This document shows positions 39,054 through 47,170 of a stretch of 64,000 nucleotides of DNA, piece after piece. The DNA is from Saccharothrix sp. HUAS TT1 (GTDB lineage Bacteria; Actinomycetota; Actinomycetes; Mycobacteriales; Pseudonocardiaceae). The DNA lies in the NCBI RefSeq assembly GCF_040744945.1, contig NZ_CP160453.1, forward strand, positions 1,240,001 through 1,304,000, given 5' to 3'. The number at the start of each line of letters is the position of its first letter. Within the stretch, counting starts at the first letter, position 1. The notes under the pieces are model-generated. The model was not told the origin of the DNA, did no database searches, and saw only the letters and a program-made list of their open reading frames with translations. The position numbers were made by a program, and so were the translations under genes.

Positions 39054-40817
39054 GTGGAGCGTCGCAGACTCATCGCCCTGGTAGGGGGCCTGGCGCTGCT
39101 CGGCGGCGTGGTCGCGGTGCTGCGCGACGAGGCCGCTCCACCGAAGCCCCGGGCGTACGAGCGGTTCCTGGACGAACGGGTCGAGCACGTCCCCGACACC
39201 GGGGGCCCGACCGCGCCGTCCGGGCTGGAGCTGGCCGCGTTGGACCGCACCAGCCTGCGCGCGAGCTGGACCTCCGCCGGCGGCTTCGGCGGCTTCGAGG
39301 TCCGCTGGAACGGCCGGACCCGCCTGGTGCACGGCCTGGAGACCGAGCTGACCGACCTGGACGCGAACGCCGACACCGCCGTCGAGGTCCGCGCCCTGGA
39401 CGAGATGGGCAACCGGTCCGAACCCGCCACCGCCACCGCCGTGCCGCGGCTGGCCTACGACGAGGCGTCGCTGGACGACCTGGTGGCGCCGATCGACGTG
39501 TTCGACGGCCCGGAAGCGCTCACCTCGCGCCGGTGGCGGGTCTTCGACGGCGGCAACGCCCACTGCCTCGGCCTGCGCCCGCTCAACGGCAAGCGCCTGG
39601 AGGTCAACTGCGACGCCGTCGACCTGCAGTCGAACGTCCCGCTCCAGCTGGGCGCGCCCGGCGCGGACGGCGCGATCGGCCGGGTCGTGCTCGTCACCGA
39701 CGGCCCGGCGGGCCACCGGCCGGAGGACAGCGAGCTGGTGATCGCCCTGCTGCCCGAGCCGTTCCACGACACGGGTCGGCTGGACAAGCCGTTCCCGCCG
39801 GGCGCGGTGGTCCTGCGCGTCACGCCGTTCGGCGCGCGCTTCGACCTCGGCGGCACGACGTCCACCGACGAGACCCCCGGCGCCCACCCGCCGCCGACCC
39901 CGGGCGTCCGGCACCGCTGGGAGCTGCGCGTGCTGCCCGGCTCGGTGGTGGCGTTGCGCGATGGGGTGGAGGTGGCGACCGCTCCGGTGAACGTGCCGTG
40001 GACGACCGCGCGACCGCGCCTGTCGTTCCGGAAGGCTGAAGGCACCAGGGTGGACATGTTCGGCATCGGCGGCCGGCCGACCACGCCGGTACCAGCGTCC
40101 CTGGTGCAGTTCGGGTTCGGCTTGGAGCAGGCCGACGGCTCGGTCGAGTTCGGCAACGCCTACAACCCGGCGCTGGCCGACGCGTCCTCGGTGCGCGTGG
40201 TCGCGTCCGTGGTGGCGGAGGGGACCGCGCCGATCACCGTGGAGCTGGGCACTCGGTCCGCGCCGGCCGTGGTGATGCCGCCCGACCAGGCGATCGGCCG
40301 CTTCCGCCCGTCCGTCGTCTACGCCGACTTCCCGCTGCCACTGCCGGAGCCGGAGCGGAACCCCAAAGTCAGGCTGCGCTCGGATGCCACGCTCACCGCT
40401 TACCACGCGCACCTCGTCATCGCCGACGGGCAGGACGCGCGCCGCCCGGCGCCCCGGCTCACCGACCGCCCGCTCCCCGACCCGCAGGTGCCCGCCCCGG
40501 CCGTGTTCGTGCAGCACCGGTCCCCGCTCCCGCCGTCCCGGCAGTTCCCGCACGAGGGCGAGCTGGAGCTGGTGGTCGAGCTGGAGGCGGACCGGGCGCA
40601 GGAGGTCGCCGCGGTCAAGGGCGTCGAGATCGACCTCGACGGCGAGCCGGTCGTCGTGCTGCCGACCAACGGCTCGGCCGGCGGGCGGCACGGCTTCACG
40701 CTGCGGTTGGCCGACGTGCCCACCGGGCGGCACTCGCTGGACGTGCGGGTGGTCCCGGTGGACGAGCGGTGGGGCGTGCGATCGCACCAGCAGACGTTCG
40801 AGGTCCGGCCGCTGTAG
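39054..40817 (+). CDS. membrane-anchored/exported protein with an FN3-like domain, paralogue A
   Basis: A 587-residue protein beginning VERRRLIALVGGLALLGGVVAVL, an N-terminal anchor or uncleaved signal helix, so most of the chain is outside the cell. A fibronectin type III-like domain spans about 45-130 (GPTAPSGLELAALDRTSLRASW ... NRSEPATATAV), followed by a concanavalin-like beta region (about 140-345) and a C-terminal beta domain (about 350-587). The next gene encodes a protein of the same architecture. GTG at 39054 is six bases after TAGAGT (39042-39047), whose TAG is the tyrA stop. Function unknown; surface adhesion or cell-wall binding is possible. Confidence 0.7.
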   Translation: MERRRLIALVGGLALLGGVVAVLRDEAAPPKPRAYERFLDERVEHVPDTGGPTAPSGLELAALDRTSLRASWTSAGGFGGFEVRWNGRTRLVHGLETELTDLDANADTAVEVRALDEMGNRSEPATATAVPRLAYDEASLDDLVAPIDVFDGPEALTSRRWRVFDGGNAHCLGLRPLNGKRLEVNCDAVDLQSNVPLQLGAPGADGAIGRVVLVTDGPAGHRPEDSELVIALLPEPFHDTGRLDKPFPPGAVVLRVTPFGARFDLGGTTSTDETPGAHPPPTPGVRHRWELRVLPGSVVALRDGVEVATAPVNVPWTTARPRLSFRKAEGTRVDMFGIGGRPTTPVPASLVQFGFGLEQADGSVEFGNAYNPALADASSVRVVASVVAEGTAPITVELGTRSAPAVVMPPDQAIGRFRPSVVYADFPLPLPEPERNPKVRLRSDATLTAYHAHLVIADGQDARRPAPRLTDRPLPDPQVPAPAVFVQHRSPLPPSRQFPHEGELELVVELEADRAQEVAAVKGVEIDLDGEPVVVLPTNGSAGGRHGFTLRLADVPTGRHSLDVRVVPVDERWGVRSHQQTFEVRPL

Positions 40818-40884
40818 GGCCTTCTTGGTCTCGGGTCCGCAACGACGGGGTGACCCCGGTCACCCCGGCACCTAGCTTGACTCA

Positions 40885-42690
40885 ATGGACCGTCGCCGCA
40901 TCGCCCTGATCGCCGCCGGTGCGGTGCTGTTCGCCGGCGGCGTCGCGGTGATGCGGACCGCCGGCCTCGGCGAACCGGCCACCGCCACGAGCACGTCCGC
41001 ACCGCCGCCGACGTCGCTCGCGCCCTACGCCGCCGAGGGCGTGCTGGCGCCGGTCGCCGGACCGCCGCCGGCGGCCCCCGGCGGGCTGACCGTGTCGCCC
41101 GGACCGCGGCGGCTGCAACTGCGGTGGACCGGCGACGCGCCCGGCTACGAGGTGCGGTGGGGCGTCGACCGGCTCGACCACAGCCGGTTGGTCACGGGGA
41201 CCGTGGCGCAGGTCGACGGGCTGGAGGACGACCGGGGCTACTCGCTGGAGGTGTCCGCCGTCGACGCGTTCGGCCAGCGGTCCGAGCCCGCGAAGGCGTA
41301 CCGGACGACGCCGCCCGCGCCCCGGTCCGGCGACTACGCCCTGGAGGACCGGTTCGACCAGCCGGACGCGCCCGACCCGACGCGGTGGCGGCTGGCGTCC
41401 CGGGGCAACTGCGCGCGCGCCACGCCCGGGCAGGGCGACGACGGGCGGCGGTTGGTGCTCAGCAGCAACTGCGCGGCCGCTCCGGCGACGTTGCGGTCGC
41501 GGACGCCGTTCGTGCTGCACGACGGCGACGAGCTGGGCCGGTTCGTGGTGGAGACCGACGCGCCCGGCGCCGACGGCGAGCTGGTGCTCGACCTGGTGCC
41601 GGGACCGGTGTCGCTGGTCAGCGGCGACGCGCTGCCGCCGGGCGCGGTGCGGCTGCGGGTGGCGACCGGCGCCGGGAAGACGTCCGTGCGGGTCCTGGCG
41701 CCCGACGGGGCGCCGACCACCGAGGTGCGCGCGACGCCCGGGTTGGAGACCGGGATCAGCCACCGGTGGGAGCTGGTGCTGCGGCGCGACGGCACGCGGG
41801 TGCTGCTCGACGGCGACGTGGTCGCGACCAGCCCGGCGACACCTGCCTGGAGGGAGGCGACCGCGCTGGTGTCCGTCGCCGGGCCGACCGGGCAGCGGGC
41901 GGCGGTCAGCCTGGTCGCGTTCGACGCGGAGCGGGCCACCCCGCCGGCGTGGGTGCCGGGGCCGGAGGTCGAGGTCCTGGTGGCGGTCACGCCCGCCGCC
42001 GACGGGCCGCTGACGGCGTTGCCCGGGGTGACCGGCGGGCAGTTGCGGATGGCGTTGCTGCACTCCGACGCGTCACCGGAGGCGCCGCCGTTCGCGGTGT
42101 CCGCGGCCGGGGTCGTGGTGCCGCTGAGGGCCGGGGTGGCCGGTGCGCCGTGGCGGGCCGGCGTGGCCTACCCCGTGGTGGCCGACCTGCCGGCGGAGGC
42201 GGTGCGGACCACGTCGGCCGGGAAGCTGGCCGTCACGCTGGTGACCGGGCTGCGGGTGCAGGCGACGCACGTGGACCTGGAGCTGACCGGGTCGTCCACC
42301 GGTCCGCCGCCGAACACCGCGAGGACGCCGCTGCACGGGCAGGAGCGGGAGCTGGCGCGGGTCACCGGCGCCGTGCTCGACGCGAGCGGCCGGCCCGTGC
42401 CCGAGGGCGGCGCGGTGCAGCGCGGGCGGATGGTGTTCGACCTGGCCCTGGAGGGGCGGCCCGGCGAGGCGCTGGCCGGGTTGGCCGGGTTCACCCTGAG
42501 GGTGGACGACGACCGGGTGGCCGTGGTGCCGACCGACGCCGGCGGGCCCGGGATCGCCGGGCGGTACCGGTTCGCGCTGAACACCGGCGGGCTGTCGGTC
42601 GGGCCGCACCTGATCGAGGTGCGGCTGTTCGGCACGTCCGGCGAGACCCGCCCGACCTCGGCCTACGTCCCCTTCTTCGTCGGCCGGTGA
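40885..42690 (+). CDS. membrane-anchored/exported protein with an FN3-like domain, paralogue B
   Basis: A 601-residue protein with the same plan as its upstream neighbour: N-terminal MDRRRIALIAAGAVLFAGGVAVM helix, Pro/Thr linker, FN3-like domain (about 65-145, with YSLEVSAVDAFGQRSEPAKA), beta region containing a repeated SHRWELVLRRDG...LDGDVVAT element like the RHRWELRVLPGS...RDGVEVAT of paralogue A, and a C-terminal beta domain ending SAYVPFFVGR. Clearly a tandem duplicate that has diverged. ATG at 40885 is six bases after a TAGCTT -10, so it has its own leaderless promoter. Function unknown. Confidence 0.7.
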   Translation: MDRRRIALIAAGAVLFAGGVAVMRTAGLGEPATATSTSAPPPTSLAPYAAEGVLAPVAGPPPAAPGGLTVSPGPRRLQLRWTGDAPGYEVRWGVDRLDHSRLVTGTVAQVDGLEDDRGYSLEVSAVDAFGQRSEPAKAYRTTPPAPRSGDYALEDRFDQPDAPDPTRWRLASRGNCARATPGQGDDGRRLVLSSNCAAAPATLRSRTPFVLHDGDELGRFVVETDAPGADGELVLDLVPGPVSLVSGDALPPGAVRLRVATGAGKTSVRVLAPDGAPTTEVRATPGLETGISHRWELVLRRDGTRVLLDGDVVATSPATPAWREATALVSVAGPTGQRAAVSLVAFDAERATPPAWVPGPEVEVLVAVTPAADGPLTALPGVTGGQLRMALLHSDASPEAPPFAVSAAGVVVPLRAGVAGAPWRAGVAYPVVADLPAEAVRTTSAGKLAVTLVTGLRVQATHVDLELTGSSTGPPPNTARTPLHGQERELARVTGAVLDASGRPVPEGGAVQRGRMVFDLALEGRPGEALAGLAGFTLRVDDDRVAVVPTDAGGPGIAGRYRFALNTGGLSVGPHLIEVRLFGTSGETRPTSAYVPFFVGR

Positions 42691-42703
42691 GAGGATGGGG
42701 CGC

Positions 42704-43888
42704 ATGCCGCGCCCCTTGATCCTCGACGCCGCCCGCACCCCGTTCGGCCGTTATCGCGGCGGGCTGGCCGGCGTTCGGGTGGACGACCTGGCCGCGCTGC
42801 CGATCGTGGAGCTGCTGCGGCGGCACCCCGGGCTCGACCCGGCGTCGGTCGACGACGTGCTGCTGGGCAACACCAACGGCGCGGGCGAGGAGAACCGCAA
42901 CGTCGGGCGGATGGCCGCGCTGCTGGCCGGGCTGCCGACGTCGGTGCCGGGGGTGGCGCTGAACCGGCTGTGCGCGTCGGGCGGCGAGGCGATCGTGCAG
43001 GCGGCGCGGGCGTTGGCGCTGGGTGACGCCTCGCTGCTGGTCGCCGGTGGCGTGGAGGGCATGACGCGGGCGCCGTTCGTGGTGCCGCGACCGGACCGGC
43101 CGTTCGCCGACCGGTTGGAGTCGGTGTCCACGGCGCTCGGGTGGCGGCTGGTGAACCCCCGGATGAAGGCCGAGTGGACCGTGCCGCTGGGGCGCGCGGC
43201 GGAGGACGTCGCGGTGGGGCTGGGGATCGGCCGGGAGCAGATGGACCAGTTCGCGCTGCGGTCGCACCGGCGGGCGTCGGCGGCCTGGGACGCGGGGGTG
43301 CACGACGGGTTCGCGTTCCCCGTGCAGCTGCGGGACGGCGCGCCGGTGCGGCGGGACGAGTCCGTGCGGCCGGAGACGTCGGCGGACAAGCTGGCGAAGC
43401 TGAAGCCGGCGTTCTCCGACAGCGGGCCGGTGACGGCGGGCAACTCGTCGCCGTTGAGCGACGGCGCGGCGGCGTTGCTGATGGGGTCGGAGGACGTGGC
43501 GTCGTCGTTGGGGGTGACGCCGCTGGGCGAGTTCCTGGGGTCGGCGGTGACGGCGGAGGACCCGCAGCGGTTCACCCTGGCCCCGGTGTCGGCGGTGCGC
43601 AAGCTGCTCGGGCGGTTGCGGATCGACGTCGGGCAGGTCGACCTGTGGGAGGTCAACGAGGCGTTCGCGGCGATGGCGCTGTCGGTGCTGCACCACCTGC
43701 CGGAGGTGGACCGGGAGAAGGTGAACGTGCACGGCGGCGCCATCGCGTACGGCCACCCGCTGGGCGCCTCGTTCCCGCGCGTGGTGGTCGACCTGTGCCG
43801 GCACCTGCGGGCGCGGGGCGGTGGCCTGGGCGTGGCGACGGCGTGCGTCGGGGTGGGTCAGGGCATGGCGATCGCCGTGCGGGTGTGA
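42704..43888 (+). CDS. thiolase (acetyl-CoA C-acyltransferase)
   Basis: A 394-residue thiolase catalysing the last step of beta-oxidation or acetoacetyl-CoA formation. Catalytic Cys90 in NRLCASGGEA, VNEAFAAM, His351 in GHPLGAS and Cys381 in TACVGVGQG are all present. ATG at 42704 is chosen (GAGG nine bases ahead) over an ATG three codons earlier. Acceptor acyl-CoA is unknown; the gene stands alone, so a role in aromatic or fatty-acid degradation (PcaF-like) cannot be resolved. Confidence 0.9.
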   Translation: MPRPLILDAARTPFGRYRGGLAGVRVDDLAALPIVELLRRHPGLDPASVDDVLLGNTNGAGEENRNVGRMAALLAGLPTSVPGVALNRLCASGGEAIVQAARALALGDASLLVAGGVEGMTRAPFVVPRPDRPFADRLESVSTALGWRLVNPRMKAEWTVPLGRAAEDVAVGLGIGREQMDQFALRSHRRASAAWDAGVHDGFAFPVQLRDGAPVRRDESVRPETSADKLAKLKPAFSDSGPVTAGNSSPLSDGAAALLMGSEDVASSLGVTPLGEFLGSAVTAEDPQRFTLAPVSAVRKLLGRLRIDVGQVDLWEVNEAFAAMALSVLHHLPEVDREKVNVHGGAIAYGHPLGASFPRVVVDLCRHLRARGGGLGVATACVGVGQGMAIAVRV

Positions 43889-43929
43889 TCGCCTGATCGA
43901 GCGACAGCGCGGTCGCGGTCCCGGTTGGT

Positions 43930-44008
43930 AGAGTGGACCGCAGCCGAGGTCGCTAGGCCGAGGAAGTGAACCCGGGCAGGATCCCGCCGGACGACGGGCG
44001 CCCGGGTT
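43930..44008 (+). ncRNA. candidate small RNA
   Basis: A TAGAGT -10-like hexamer (43930-43935) is followed by a short direct repeat GCCGAGG (43943 and 43957) and then a nested hairpin whose outer 9-bp stem pairs 43969-43977 with 44000-44008. This resembles a promoter plus structured RNA plus terminator, in a 129-nt gap between convergent genes. It could instead be only a terminator. Confidence 0.3.
43969..44008. terminator. bidirectional terminator, nested hairpin
   Basis: AACCCGGGC pairs with GCCCGGGTT, with an inner CCCG/CGGG stem; between the thiolase and the convergent DUF3800-like gene. Confidence 0.55.
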
Positions 44009-44017
44009 TCGCGTTGT

Positions 44018-44569
44018 TCAGACCCTCCCGCGCGACACCTCGCCGCAGTCGACGACCTTGTCGACCAGCGGTTCGACCCGACGACGCCAGTCGCCCCCGG
44101 CGCCGAAGCACCACGCCACGGCGTCCGGGATCCACAGCGCCGGGTCCTCGTGCGGTCGGAAGTGCTCGTAGGACAGGGCGTCGCCGGGCGCGCGGAGCCG
44201 CTGGAGCGTTCCGACGATCTCGCGGCGGTCGTCGCGATCGCGGGCGACGCCGCGCGATTCGATCACCAACCTGCGGGCCCCCGCGTCCAGCACCTCGGCG
44301 ACCAGCTCGCGCAGCAGCGCGGCGCGGACCGCGTCCTGGCGGCCCCGTCCGGTGTAGATACGCACCCGGAGCGACTGCTCGACCAGCCGGGCCACGACCC
44401 TGCGCCGCCGGCTGTCGTTCTCGGCCTGGAAGTGCACGCGCCGCTCGCCGGAGAGGCACAGGCCGCGCATGACCGCGCGGATGGGCAGGAGTTGCCTGGT
44501 CGGCACGTAGGCCGCCACCAGCAGGTAGCTGGAACGACGGGACTCATCGACGAAGACGTGTGCGCTCAC
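44018..44569 (-). CDS. DUF3800-like protein
   Basis: A 183-residue protein whose N-terminus (HVFVDESRRSSYLLVAAYV) matches the start of DUF3800 proteins, which have an RNase H-like fold and a conserved DES motif. The later HFQAENDSRRRRVV and acidic DRDDRREIV segments are consistent. Often found on mobile or defence islands; role unknown. GTG at 44569 is chosen (AACGAT six bases ahead, right before the conserved core); a longer start at 44614 is possible. Confidence 0.55.
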   Translation of the reverse strand: MSAHVFVDESRRSSYLLVAAYVPTRQLLPIRAVMRGLCLSGERRVHFQAENDSRRRRVVARLVEQSLRVRIYTGRGRQDAVRAALLRELVAEVLDAGARRLVIESRGVARDRDDRREIVGTLQRLRAPGDALSYEHFRPHEDPALWIPDAVAWCFGAGGDWRRRVEPLVDKVVDCGEVSRGRV

Positions 44570-44687
44570 CCGACGATCGTTGCGCGCTCGCACGGCGGGC
44601 AAACGATTGCTCACCCGATGTCGTCACCGGACGCCGGGAGCGGGACCGCCGGTCGCGTCGCCGGGGGGCGGTGCGACCGGCGGGGCG

Positions 44688-45311
44688 TCAGATCCGGTAG
44701 GCGATGCGGGGGTAGTCGACCACCAGGCCGGTCCGGTCGACGGTGATGTCCTGCTCGAACTCGCCGTGCGTGAACGAGACGACCGAGCGGTCCTCGCCGA
44801 TCGACACCGTGCGGTAGCGCTGGCGGACCAGTTGCACCGACAGGTCGGGCAGGGTCACGTAGACCACCGGGATCTCGTGGTCGCCCTCCTCCTGCTGCAG
44901 GTTGAGCCTGCGGATCGGGATGGCGTTGAACAGGACGGCGAACTGCACGTCCACGTCCACCGCGCCGTCGAAGTCCGCGCGCTCGGCGCCCTGCCCCGAG
45001 TCGACCAGCCAGATGCCCTCCGACGAGCGGCTGACCGAGATCTGCCGCTCCTCCGACACCGTGGCGGTCCGCAGCAGCAGGCGGGTGACGGCGCCGGTCT
45101 CGCCGACCGACACCTCGAACGACCCGCTGAACTGCTCGGCGGGACCCGCGGTCACCAGGCGGCCCGAGGCGCGGAGCTTGCGCTCCGAGAGCAGGAAGCG
45201 CACCTGCTCCAGCCTGGGCACGTCGTAGCCCTGCCAGGTCACCATCTGCGCGGACGCGGCGCGGGCCTCCCCGGCCGGGGTGGCGCGCTCAGCTGTGTTG
45301 AACGAGTTCAC
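44688..45311 (-). CDS. putative glycolipid-binding domain protein
   Basis: A 207-residue cytoplasmic protein of the putative glycolipid-binding family (DUF1089-type): VTWQGYDVPRLEQVRFLLSERKLRASGRLV at about 24-53, the repeated beta strands and the closing DYPRIAYRI. Ligand in vivo is not established. GTG at 45311 overlaps the stop of a small upstream ORF by 4 nt (GTGA), so it is probably translationally coupled to it. Confidence 0.7.
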   Translation of the reverse strand: MNSFNTAERATPAGEARAASAQMVTWQGYDVPRLEQVRFLLSERKLRASGRLVTAGPAEQFSGSFEVSVGETGAVTRLLLRTATVSEERQISVSRSSEGIWLVDSGQGAERADFDGAVDVDVQFAVLFNAIPIRRLNLQQEEGDHEIPVVYVTLPDLSVQLVRQRYRTVSIGEDRSVVSFTHGEFEQDITVDRTGLVVDYPRIAYRI

Positions 45312-45397
45312 GCATCACCCGGGGAGAGGTCCTTGGCCGCCTCGGCAGCCGATTCGTGCAGTTCGGACGCCTTGCTCTTGATCTCGTCGAAGTTCAT
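45308..45397 (-). CDS. 29-residue small protein, coupled to the glycolipid-binding gene
   Basis: ATG at 45397 has an excellent ribosome binding site (AAGGAG, spacing 4) and a TAGCCT -10 (45422-45427, minus strand) about 25 bases ahead. The product begins MNFDEIKSKASELHESAAEAAKD, an amphipathic charged helix, and its TGA overlaps the GTG of the next gene. Too short for ordinary gene finders. Could be a real micro-protein or a leader ORF that couples translation. Confidence 0.6.
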   Translation of the reverse strand: MNFDEIKSKASELHESAAEAAKDLSPGDA

Positions 45398-45470
45398 CGT
45401 GCTCCTTCGCACTCCTGGGGCAGGCTACCCGAATCGACCGCCCGCCCCCAGTCCCGCGGCGGACGCGGAA

Positions 45471-45499
45471 CGGCCCCCCGGGTCAGTCCCGGGGGGCCG
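45471..45499 (-). terminator. terminator of the surface-protein gene
   Basis: Perfect 12-bp stem CGGCCCCCCGGG with a 5-nt loop, 20 nt beyond the stop codon. Confidence 0.75.
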
Positions 45500-45518
45500 T
45501 CGCGGTCTTCCGGAGCGA

Positions 45519-46778
45519 TCAGGCGGTGCGCTTGCGACGCACGAGCACCAGCGCGGCCGCGCCGGCGCCGAGCAGGCCGAGGCCGATCAGCAGCGGCACG
45601 AAGATGGACGCACCGGTGTTGGCCAGGTCGTCGTCACCGCCGCCACCGGCCGGGACCGTGGTGCTGGTGACCGGCGCCTCGGACGTGGTGGTGGTCGTCG
45701 TCGTGGTCGTGGTGGTGGGGGTGGCCTCGGTGGTCGTGGTCACGACCGTGCCCTCGACCCACTTCGCCTTGGCCTTCGCCTTGACCGGGAAGTTCTCGGA
45801 CTTGGCGATGATCAGCGACTGGGTCTTCTGCCGGCTGTCGCTCGACACGAACAGCCGGCCGCTGCGCAGCTTGGCCTCGGCCGAGACGGTGAACTCGACC
45901 TCGCCGGGCTCGACGCCCGCGTCGACCTTCACCCACACCTCGGCCACGTTCGTGGCCTGCGCGGCGCTGCGGGCGTTCGGGTCGGCGGTCGGCAGCTCGT
46001 TGCCCTCGGCGTCCACGATGGTGACGCCCTCGGGCAGCTCCGCGGTCAGCACGGCCTCGGAGGCCGTGGTCGCGACGGTGAACGGGCCGATCTTCTCGCC
46101 CGCCTTGCCGCTCAGCTCGCCCGGCTCGATGGACAGGGTCGGCTTGGGCTCGGCCAGGTCCTCGGCCTTGCTGGTGAGGTAGTCGTAGACCTTGAAGACC
46201 AGGTCGTCGACGGAACCGCCGTGGACGTTCTCGTCCTCGGTGGTGGAGTCGTTCTCACGCAGGTCCACGCCGTCGCTGAAGTGCCACACGGCCGCCTGCG
46301 TGGCGGCGATCAGGATGCTGCGCTTGTTCTTCGGGTCGAGCCCGTAGAGCTTGTACGCGTCCTCGACCGAGAGCGCCGGGTAGCTGTTCTGCAGCACCCA
46401 GTTGACCTTGGCCGCGTTCTCCTTGAACTTGGTGTCGGGGTTGGGGTGCTCGCCCCACGGCACCTCGGCCAGCGGCGTGCCGTCCTGCAGCGGGGTCGGC
46501 AGCTCGACGCAGTATGCCTTGGCGGTCTGGCTGTCGTCGCCGTCCTGGAGGCGCAGGCCGATCAGGCTGGCGTTGAACGCCTGCACGCCCTCCTTGTCCT
46601 CGTCGTTGTCGAGGACCTTGCCGTCACGTTCGAGGTAGAGACCCATGCCGGGCTCGTTGGCGCCGTCGTACGGCTGCACCTTGACCTCGTCGGCGGAGGC
46701 CGGGAGGGCGGACATCAGCACGAGCGAGGCGCCGAGGATCGCAGCGCCGAGGCGCTTGACAGTCGACCGGGATGCCAT
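45519..46778 (-). CDS. thioester (TQXA) domain surface protein with LAXTG sorting signal
   Basis: A 419-residue cell-wall-anchored protein. Signal peptide (about 1-29, ending ASA), thioester-forming domain with Cys in KAYCVELPTP near 89 and the partner Gln in the TQAAVWHFSDG motif near 161, a predicted beta domain (about 220-340), a poly-Thr stalk (near 355-375), and a C-terminal sorting signal LANTG followed by a hydrophobic helix and VRRKRTA. LAXTG is the class E sortase motif of actinomycetes. Thioester adhesins bond covalently to host or surface amines. ATG at 46778 has AAGGAG close by. No sortase gene is in the window. Confidence 0.88.
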   Translation of the reverse strand: MASRSTVKRLGAAILGASLVLMSALPASADEVKVQPYDGANEPGMGLYLERDGKVLDNDEDKEGVQAFNASLIGLRLQDGDDSQTAKAYCVELPTPLQDGTPLAEVPWGEHPNPDTKFKENAAKVNWVLQNSYPALSVEDAYKLYGLDPKNKRSILIAATQAAVWHFSDGVDLRENDSTTEDENVHGGSVDDLVFKVYDYLTSKAEDLAEPKPTLSIEPGELSGKAGEKIGPFTVATTASEAVLTAELPEGVTIVDAEGNELPTADPNARSAAQATNVAEVWVKVDAGVEPGEVEFTVSAEAKLRSGRLFVSSDSRQKTQSLIIAKSENFPVKAKAKAKWVEGTVVTTTTEATPTTTTTTTTTTTSEAPVTSTTVPAGGGGDDDLANTGASIFVPLLIGLGLLGAGAAALVLVRRKRTA

Positions 46779-46912
46779 TTGTCTCCTTGAGGCTCGCGAG
46801 GGTAGCCCGTTGGTGTGGTTCAAGGCGGCGGTCCGTGCCGTCCGGGGAGCTACTTGGCAGAGCGCTCCGACACCGAGACGACAGGAATCAGGCGAACAGT
46901 AGCCGATCGTGT

Positions 46913-47131
46913 TCACTCAATCGAGTGAGGCCCACACGGGAATGGACACCGGCGGCCAGCAGCGGAAACACCCCCGACAGGTCCACTGTGGATGATCCTC
47001 GAACTCGACGCGCCGTCGGGAATGGAGTCGCGCGACCGGCTTCGACAGCGTTCGAAACAGCCTCGGAACCCCGAACACGCCGACGTTTGCGCAGCTCAGA
47101 CGGTCCACAGTGGATTGCACGTAATACGTGC
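46913..47131. repeat. cluster of palindromes in the surface protein-dcm intergenic region
   Basis: The 392-nt gap 46779-47170 holds no convincing gene but has four short perfect palindromes: TCACTC-N4-GAGTGA (46913-46928), TCCAC-T-GTGGA (46982-46992), TCCAC-A-GTGGA (47104-47114) and GCACGT-N3-ACGTGC (47117-47131). The two TCCAC sites are 122 bp apart. Likely protein-binding sites for the divergently read surface-protein promoter; nothing identifies the factor. Confidence 0.5.
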
Positions 47132-47150
47132 CGACCCGGTTTCGACGCCA

Positions 47151-47168
47151 CACCGTTGCCAAACGGTG
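47151..47168 (-). terminator. terminator of the cytosine methyltransferase gene
   Basis: CACCGTT-N4-AACGGTG hairpin two bases after the stop codon. Confidence 0.55.
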
Positions 47169-47170
47169 AT

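Noticed and set aside
44150..44746. Plus-strand frame opposite the DUF3800-like gene
   Set aside because: No motif or ribosome site; the minus frame has the conserved VDES start and a correctly spaced -10.
45471..45499. 6C RNA candidate because of the run of six cytosines
   Set aside because: There is only one C6 hairpin and it sits directly after a stop codon; the known 6C motif has two such hairpins. Called a terminator.
46888..47151. 87-residue minus-strand frame between surface protein and methyltransferase
   Set aside because: Mixed codon third positions and overlap with palindromes; not typical coding for this genome.
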